DNA of 64,000 bases from CADEDH01 sp047974625 (GTDB taxonomy: Bacteria; Actinomycetota; Acidimicrobiia; Acidimicrobiales; SZUA-35), in assembly GCA_047974625.1 (NCBI GenBank), contig JBKECK010000044.1, forward strand, positions 28,621-92,620, in the 5' to 3' direction. Below, piece by piece: positions 60,491 through 64,000 of the stretch; position 1 is the stretch's first letter, and every line of letters begins with the position of its first letter. A program made the position numbers and the translations under genes. The notes under the pieces are model-generated. The model did no database searches. It saw only the letters and a list, made by a program, of their open reading frames with translations, and was not told the DNA's origin.

Positions 60491-61566
60491 CAGCCGCCAC
60501 TCCGGCTGAGGTAGTCCTCGGTGAAGGCCGGCTCGAACAGCCCGTCCAGCGGCGCCTCTGATTCGGTGAATCCGGACGCCACCAGGAACGGGTTGATCAG
60601 CTCGGCGGTGTGGAGGAGGGAGGTCGTGTTGTCACCGGGTTGGAAGGCGGCCAGGGCCTCTTCTGCGGTGAATAGGGTGGTCCCGTCGGCGAACTGCTGG
60701 TATTCCTCCACGGAGGTCTGCGCCACCGTGGCCATGATCTCGGTGGCCTCGTCGGGGTGCTCGTTGATGTAGTCGAGGGTCAGGTACCAGACGTCGACCA
60801 GCTTCTGGACGGCGTCGGGGTTCTCGTCCACCAGCTCCCGGCTGGCCACGATGTGGTCGGGGATGAGGCCGGGGAAGTCGGCGCTGCTGAACAACTCGTG
60901 GGAGCCGGGGCGTTCTAGGGCGGTGAGCCAGAAGGGGGCAAAGACGCCGACGCAGTCGAACTCGCCGGCCGCGAAGCCGGCGGCCGCGGCGTCGGTGGGC
61001 ACACCCCGGAAGTCGATGTCGTCCTCGGTCAGTCCGACCGAGTCGAGCCCCTGGACGAGGAGGAAGTGGTCGACCACGCCGGCCTCGGCCGCCACGGTCC
61101 TGCCTGCCAGGTCCTCGATCGACTGGATCGACTCGTCACAGATGATCTTGTCGTTGCCGGTCGAGTTGTCGTTGACGACCACGATGGTCTGCTCGTCGCC
61201 GAAGGCGACGCTGGCCATGGTGTCGTTGAGGGTCTGGGTGTTGACGTCGATCTCGCCGACGGCGAGAGCGTCGATGCTGGCCAGGTAGTCGGCGAAGAAG
61301 ACGAGCTCGACGTCGAGGCCGACCTGATCGAAGATGCCGGCCTGTTCGGCGACGGCCAGCGGGAACCAGCCGGGCCAGGCCGAGTACCCGATGGTGATCG
61401 TGGTGCCCTCGGCGGTGGAGCCGTCGTCAGCGCCGGCGGCGGTGTCGGCCGAGGTGGGGTCGGCCGAGGTGGGGTCGCTCGAGGCTTCGTCGGACGTACC
61501 GCCGCAGGCGGCGACGAGCATCAGGGCGAGGCCAGGGGCCAGGAGTCGCCTGACTGTTCGGGACAT
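60490..61566 (-). CDS. ABC transporter substrate-binding lipoprotein (NMT1/SsuA-like)
   Basis: A 358-residue binding protein. The signal peptide ends in a lipobox LMLVAAC (Cys21), followed by a Ser/Asp/Thr-rich tether. The binding domain begins ITIGYSAWPGWFPLAVAEQAGIFDQVGL, typical of NitT/TauT binding proteins. By operon context the ligand is likely guanidine, urea or a related nitrogen compound. ATG 61566 is preceded by GGAGGTAG. It is the first structural gene of the operon, separated from the TetR gene by 113 bases. Confidence 0.88.
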   Translation of the reverse strand: MSRTVRRLLAPGLALMLVAACGGTSDEASSDPTSADPTSADTAAGADDGSTAEGTTITIGYSAWPGWFPLAVAEQAGIFDQVGLDVELVFFADYLASIDALAVGEIDVNTQTLNDTMASVAFGDEQTIVVVNDNSTGNDKIICDESIQSIEDLAGRTVAAEAGVVDHFLLVQGLDSVGLTEDDIDFRGVPTDAAAAGFAAGEFDCVGVFAPFWLTALERPGSHELFSSADFPGLIPDHIVASRELVDENPDAVQKLVDVWYLTLDYINEHPDEATEIMATVAQTSVEEYQQFADGTTLFTAEEALAAFQPGDNTTSLLHTAELINPFLVASGFTESEAPLDGLFEPAFTEDYLSRSGG

Positions 61567-61586
61567 GGATCGCTACCTCCGGTGCT

Positions 61587-61614
61587 GGTCGATCGACCTG
61601 AAGGTACGGGTACC
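61587..61614 (-). other. Two adjacent palindromes in the leader of the transport operon
   Basis: GGTCGATCGACC (61587-61598) and GGTACGGGTACC (61603-61614) are both perfect, four bases apart, and lie between the candidate operator and the binding-protein ribosome binding site. Two tandem short hairpins recall the layout of the guanidine-II riboswitch, but the ACGR loops of that class are absent. They may be operators or mRNA hairpins. Confidence 0.5.
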
Positions 61615-61623
61615 GTGTTTCCA

Positions 61624-61638
61624 TCGAATGTCATTCGA
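61624..61638. promoter_or_regulatory. Candidate TetR operator: 15-bp inverted repeat
   Basis: TCGAATG-T-CATTCGA is a perfect 7-base inverted repeat with a one-base centre, in an AT-rich stretch 58 bases upstream of the binding-protein start and 42 bases after the TetR gene. Symmetry and length suit a TetR dimer. Confidence 0.6.
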
Positions 61639-61679
61639 AATAAGGGCGTGGATCCGCTTCCTGACGGCTTTCTGCCTCG

Positions 61680-62429
61680 TCAAGCGGGTTCGACAGTCGC
61701 CGTGTCGGCCCGGATCACACCTAGGGCGTCGATGTCCCGCAGCAGGCCGCGCAGCGCCTGGTCGGCCACGAACAGGCCGATCTGGTCGGGTCCGAGTCCG
61801 TCGACATCGGCCGGCCGGGGCGCCCCGGCCGGGCGGGGCCGGTACCAGTTCTGCACGGCCTCGTCGTTGGCCAGGATCGTGACCGCGGCGAGGGCCGGGG
61901 CCACGGCCACGAAGTCGCCGGAGGTGATGCCGTAGTTGACGATGGCCGTGATCTCCTGCACCAAGCGCTCGCGATCGGCCCAGTAGCGAGCGAAACTCTC
62001 TGCGTCGTCGCTGGCCAGACGGTGGATCTCGTTGATGTCGAACGGCACGTGACATAGGGCGGCCACGTCGGCCCGGACGAACGCGTGGAGCTGGCGGGCG
62101 GCATCGGGATGCCGAGCCCGGGCGGCGGCGGCCAGATCGAGGGGCGCCCGGTTGGCGTCCACGACGATGCGTTCGACGATCTCGTGCTTGTTGCGGAAGT
62201 AGTAATAGAGCGAGGACACGCCGAGCCCGGCCGCCTCGGCGATCTGGGCCATGGTGGTGGCCGATACCCCGTGTTTGGCGAGCAGCCGAGCGGCGGCACC
62301 GAGGATCTCGGCATCGACCGGACCATCCCCGGGCCGGGGGCGGGCCCGGGGGCGACCGGCTCCGGGCCGTCGGGTCCGGGGGCGCTCACCGTGTCGGGGT
62401 GCGCTCACCAGACCGAGGGTACGGGCCAT
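61680..62429 (-). CDS. TetR family regulator of the nitrogen-assimilation operon (candidate)
   Basis: A 249-residue TetR protein. The N-terminal 35 residues are an Arg/Pro/Gly-rich tail. The DNA-binding domain (about 38-90) reads EILGAAARLLAKHGVSATTMAQIAE and AAGLGVSSLYYYFRNKHEIVERI. The C-terminal domain has FDINEIHRLASDDAESFARYW. It lies directly upstream of the transport operon on the same strand and is followed by a suitable palindrome. ATG 62429, or GTG 62408. The effector is unknown; guanidine, urea or a downstream product would be logical. Confidence 0.83.
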   Translation of the reverse strand: MARTLGLVSAPRHGERPRTRRPGAGRPRARPRPGDGPVDAEILGAAARLLAKHGVSATTMAQIAEAAGLGVSSLYYYFRNKHEIVERIVVDANRAPLDLAAAARARHPDAARQLHAFVRADVAALCHVPFDINEIHRLASDDAESFARYWADRERLVQEITAIVNYGITSGDFVAVAPALAAVTILANDEAVQNWYRPRPAGAPRPADVDGLGPDQIGLFVADQALRGLLRDIDALGVIRADTATVEPA

Positions 62430-62491
62430 TTGCCGTCATGGTCGGTGCCCTGGCCTCGCGGGAACCCGTTGCCGGGGCGGCCGCCTCCGGT

Positions 62492-63325
62492 TCACCCCCG
62501 CCAGAGGAAGCGCTCCAGTCCGGGCCACGAGCGTCGGAGCTGCTCGACGACCGAACCTCCGAGGGTTGTGACACCCGAGTGGGAAGCGAAGATCAGCCAA
62601 TCGAGCTCGCCGGAGAAGAACATCCCTTCGGCGCCCGTGTACACGAAAGCGGCCGATTCGGCCTCCCGCTCGAACTCCGGTCCGTACTCCCTCAACTCCC
62701 ACAATCGGGTGATGCCCAGATCCCCGAGTGCTCTCCGAACGGCGAGCGAGGCCGGTCCCGTCGGCTCGTAGCCGCTGAAGAAGGCCTCGGCCCTGAGCGC
62801 GAGTACCGGCCTTCCGCCAACCTGGTCGGCGTCGAGCGGCAACCAGAAGTCCAGGCCGTCGAGATCCCACGCGGTCTGGACAACGGTCCGCCACTCCCCC
62901 GCTTCCGCGGCGGCAAGGGTTCGCCGGTACGGGAGAGGTGCGACGACGCCGGGCTCCATCCCCGCGAGCGAATCGACGAAGCCGGCGAAGTTCCGACGTT
63001 CGTCCTCCTGGGCGATCGCTTCCACCGACTCGGGCTCGTGTCCCTTCGAGAACGCGATCTCGGCCTCGACCCCGGCGGCCTGCAGGCGTTGGAGCACCTG
63101 TTCGTGGGGCGGGAGCTGGTCGGGGTCGAGGCGGTCGACCTCGACGGCGATGGCATCCAGTATCAGATACCTCGGATAGATGTTCTTCGCTTCGTCCGTG
63201 TTCTGGAGGCCGTCCGGCCGCCGACCGTGGTTCGAGAGCCTCTCGTACACCTCCACCCACTCCGCCTCGCGGTCGTGGAGGAACCGGCGAGCCGCCTGGT
63301 GGTAGAAGGCTGAACGATCCGTCAC
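62492..63325 (-). CDS. Hypothetical protein
   Basis: A 277-residue soluble protein I do not recognise. The N-terminal half is helical and acidic (SAFYHQAARRFLHDREAEW, LILDAIAVEVDRLDPDQLP); the C-terminal half has mixed strands (FASHSGVTTLGGSVVEQL). FASHSGV and SGYEPTGPASLAV are its most distinctive segments. Codon use is less extreme in GC than in neighbouring genes by eye, and it adjoins an IS element, so it may be acquired. The GTG start at 63325 has a weak ribosome binding site. Confidence 0.6.
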   Translation of the reverse strand: MTDRSAFYHQAARRFLHDREAEWVEVYERLSNHGRRPDGLQNTDEAKNIYPRYLILDAIAVEVDRLDPDQLPPHEQVLQRLQAAGVEAEIAFSKGHEPESVEAIAQEDERRNFAGFVDSLAGMEPGVVAPLPYRRTLAAAEAGEWRTVVQTAWDLDGLDFWLPLDADQVGGRPVLALRAEAFFSGYEPTGPASLAVRRALGDLGITRLWELREYGPEFEREAESAAFVYTGAEGMFFSGELDWLIFASHSGVTTLGGSVVEQLRRSWPGLERFLWRG

Positions 63326-63560
63326 CGGGCTCGCCCCGGCGCAGGAACGGCGAGACGATCGGAACTGGTGGCCCCTCCACCGCCGAGCGCGCCGGAGCCG
63401 TTGCGTGCGCTACCGCTCATGGTGTCGAATGGTAGGCGACCCCGTGCGCGTTCACGCTCCTGATCCCGCGCCGCCGTCGGTGCCAAGTTGAGTGCCGGGG
63501 AGTGGTGTAGGAGGGGGTAGGGGCGGAGGGTCCCCCGGACGCGACGGTTACTGCGTCAAC

Positions 63561-63594
63561 CTCAAGCAGCAAGTTCCAATACGAACTGCTTGAG
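63561..63594 (+). promoter_or_regulatory. Hairpin overlapping the transposase ribosome binding site
   Basis: CTCAAGCAG (63561-63569) pairs perfectly with CTGCTTGAG (63586-63594); three more pairs (TTC/GAA) extend the stem beyond a CAAG bulge. The right arm runs into GAGGAG, the ribosome binding site for the GTG at 63606. Such hairpins in insertion sequences limit translation from read-through transcripts. Confidence 0.6.
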
Positions 63595-63605
63595 GAGTGA
63601 CTGCA

Positions 63606-64000
63606 GTGACCGTCCCTTCAACTATCGATCCCGGCGCGTGGCTGGGCAAGTATCTCGGGGGCCTTGAGGGTGACACCGACCTGGCCAGGGCGATGCTCCA
63701 GGCGTTCGCGGAGGTGTTGATGTCGGCTCAGGCGTCGATGCAGTGCGAGGCCGGCTACAACGAACGCAGCGAGGAGCGGGTCAATCATCGCAACGGGTAC
63801 CGGCACCGGCCGTGGGACACCAGGGTCGGCACGATCGATCTGGCCGTCCCGAAGCTCCGGTCGGGCACTTACTACCTGGAGTGGCTGTTGCAGCCCCGCC
63901 GTCGGGCTGAGCAGGCGCTGGTGACCGTGGTCGGCCAGGCCTACATCGAAGGGGTGTCGACCCGGCGGGTTGATGACCTGGTCAAAGCGATGGGCATCGA
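63606..64000 (+). CDS. IS256/Mutator-family transposase (partial, N-terminus)
   Basis: The first 131 codons of a transposase of about 400. The N-terminal segment AMLQAFAEVLMSAQASMQCEAGYNERSEE and the following HRNGYRHRPWDTRVGTIDLAVPKLR match the Mutator (IS256) family, in which GYR and TR.G...L.VPKLR are the most conserved early motifs. The downstream part, EGVSTRRVDDLVKAMGI, is the helix before the first catalytic aspartate, which lies beyond the window. GTG 63606 has GAGGAGTG eight bases upstream. Confidence 0.92.
   Translation, partial: MTVPSTIDPGAWLGKYLGGLEGDTDLARAMLQAFAEVLMSAQASMQCEAGYNERSEERVNHRNGYRHRPWDTRVGTIDLAVPKLRSGTYYLEWLLQPRRRAEQALVTVVGQAYIEGVSTRRVDDLVKAMGI

Larger units (their letters stand above)
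63561..64000 (+). mobile_element. IS256-family insertion sequence, left part (truncated by window end)
   Basis: The element carries a Mutator-type transposase running off the right edge. Its left inverted repeat must lie between 63326 and 63606, but with the right end missing I cannot pair the termini. The G-rich stretch near 63490-63535 is the likeliest area for the left end. 63326-63560 contains no gene. Confidence 0.6.

Noticed and set aside
59586..60500. Second long open frame parallel to the ABC permease
   Set aside because: It lacks hydrophobic segments and is rich in Arg, Gly and Pro, as expected of a shifted frame over a GC-rich gene.
61567..61679. Possible guanidine (ykkC-type) riboswitch upstream of the transport operon
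   Set aside because: Two adjacent hairpins are present, but the ACGR loops of guanidine-II and the conserved blocks of guanidine-I and -III are missing. The TetR gene and its palindrome explain regulation better.

Overview
The window is GC-rich DNA with tightly packed genes and frequent GTG/TTG starts. It carries clear actinobacterial markers: a WhiB1-like iron-sulphur regulator next to a PdtaS histidine kinase, an FHA-FHA-ABC fusion, an MmpL transporter, and SCO6745, DUF3107 and DUF3040 proteins. The organism is almost certainly an actinomycetote. The combination with cytochrome c maturation System I suggests an early-branching class such as Acidimicrobiia, but that is inference.

Layout. 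1-6900: end of a GDPD gene, whiB1/pdtaS, a pair of Get3-like ATPases with DUF3107, then the Mrp Fe-S carrier facing a SufR-like regulator across a perfect palindrome. 6900-12600: CorA, a DUF1028 protein, an SDR, a nucleotide-sugar dehydrogenase and a SixA phosphatase. 12600-16700: a MoxR/DUF58/transglutaminase cassette. 16700-24100: a complete ccmA-B-C-D-E-F-G-H-I operon on the minus strand, with most genes overlapping by a few bases. 24200-31900: a two-gene ABC exporter, TetR, HisN-like, DinB-like, MmpL and UppP genes. 31900-39700: FHA-ABC, SCO6745, an anti-sigma-like gene, an ECF sigma factor and a repeat-bearing protein with a C-terminal membrane anchor. 39700-49350: mostly single metabolic genes (flavin reductase, aminotransferase, PurU, CMD, amidohydrolase, esterase, thioesterase, nitronate monooxygenase) plus a small regulator/membrane protein pair with a conspicuous operator. 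49700-53000: a large secreted propeller/FN3/discoidin protein.

53087-62429: a tightly coupled operon for TetR, ABC importer, two DUF1989 proteins, a carboxyltransferase and allophanate hydrolase. It resembles guanidine (formerly urea) assimilation operons: import, carboxylation, deimination by the DUF1989 pair, then allophanate hydrolysis to ammonia. Its carboxylase has only the carboxyltransferase half; the biotin carboxylase and biotin carrier domains are absent. This is the most interesting functional anomaly here. The right edge is the start of an IS256-family element whose ribosome binding site is partly held in a hairpin.

Non-coding structure. A short repeat with core GATGAGGCCTCGGCCGAAGA occurs in tandem clusters at three intergenic loci (about 2.6, 25.7 and 53.0 kb). 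Other tandem arrays lie at 45.8 and 48.35 kb. Several palindromes in promoter regions look like operators. Coordinates of starts are my choice from start codon, Shine-Dalgarno and overlap with the upstream gene; no computation or database search was run.
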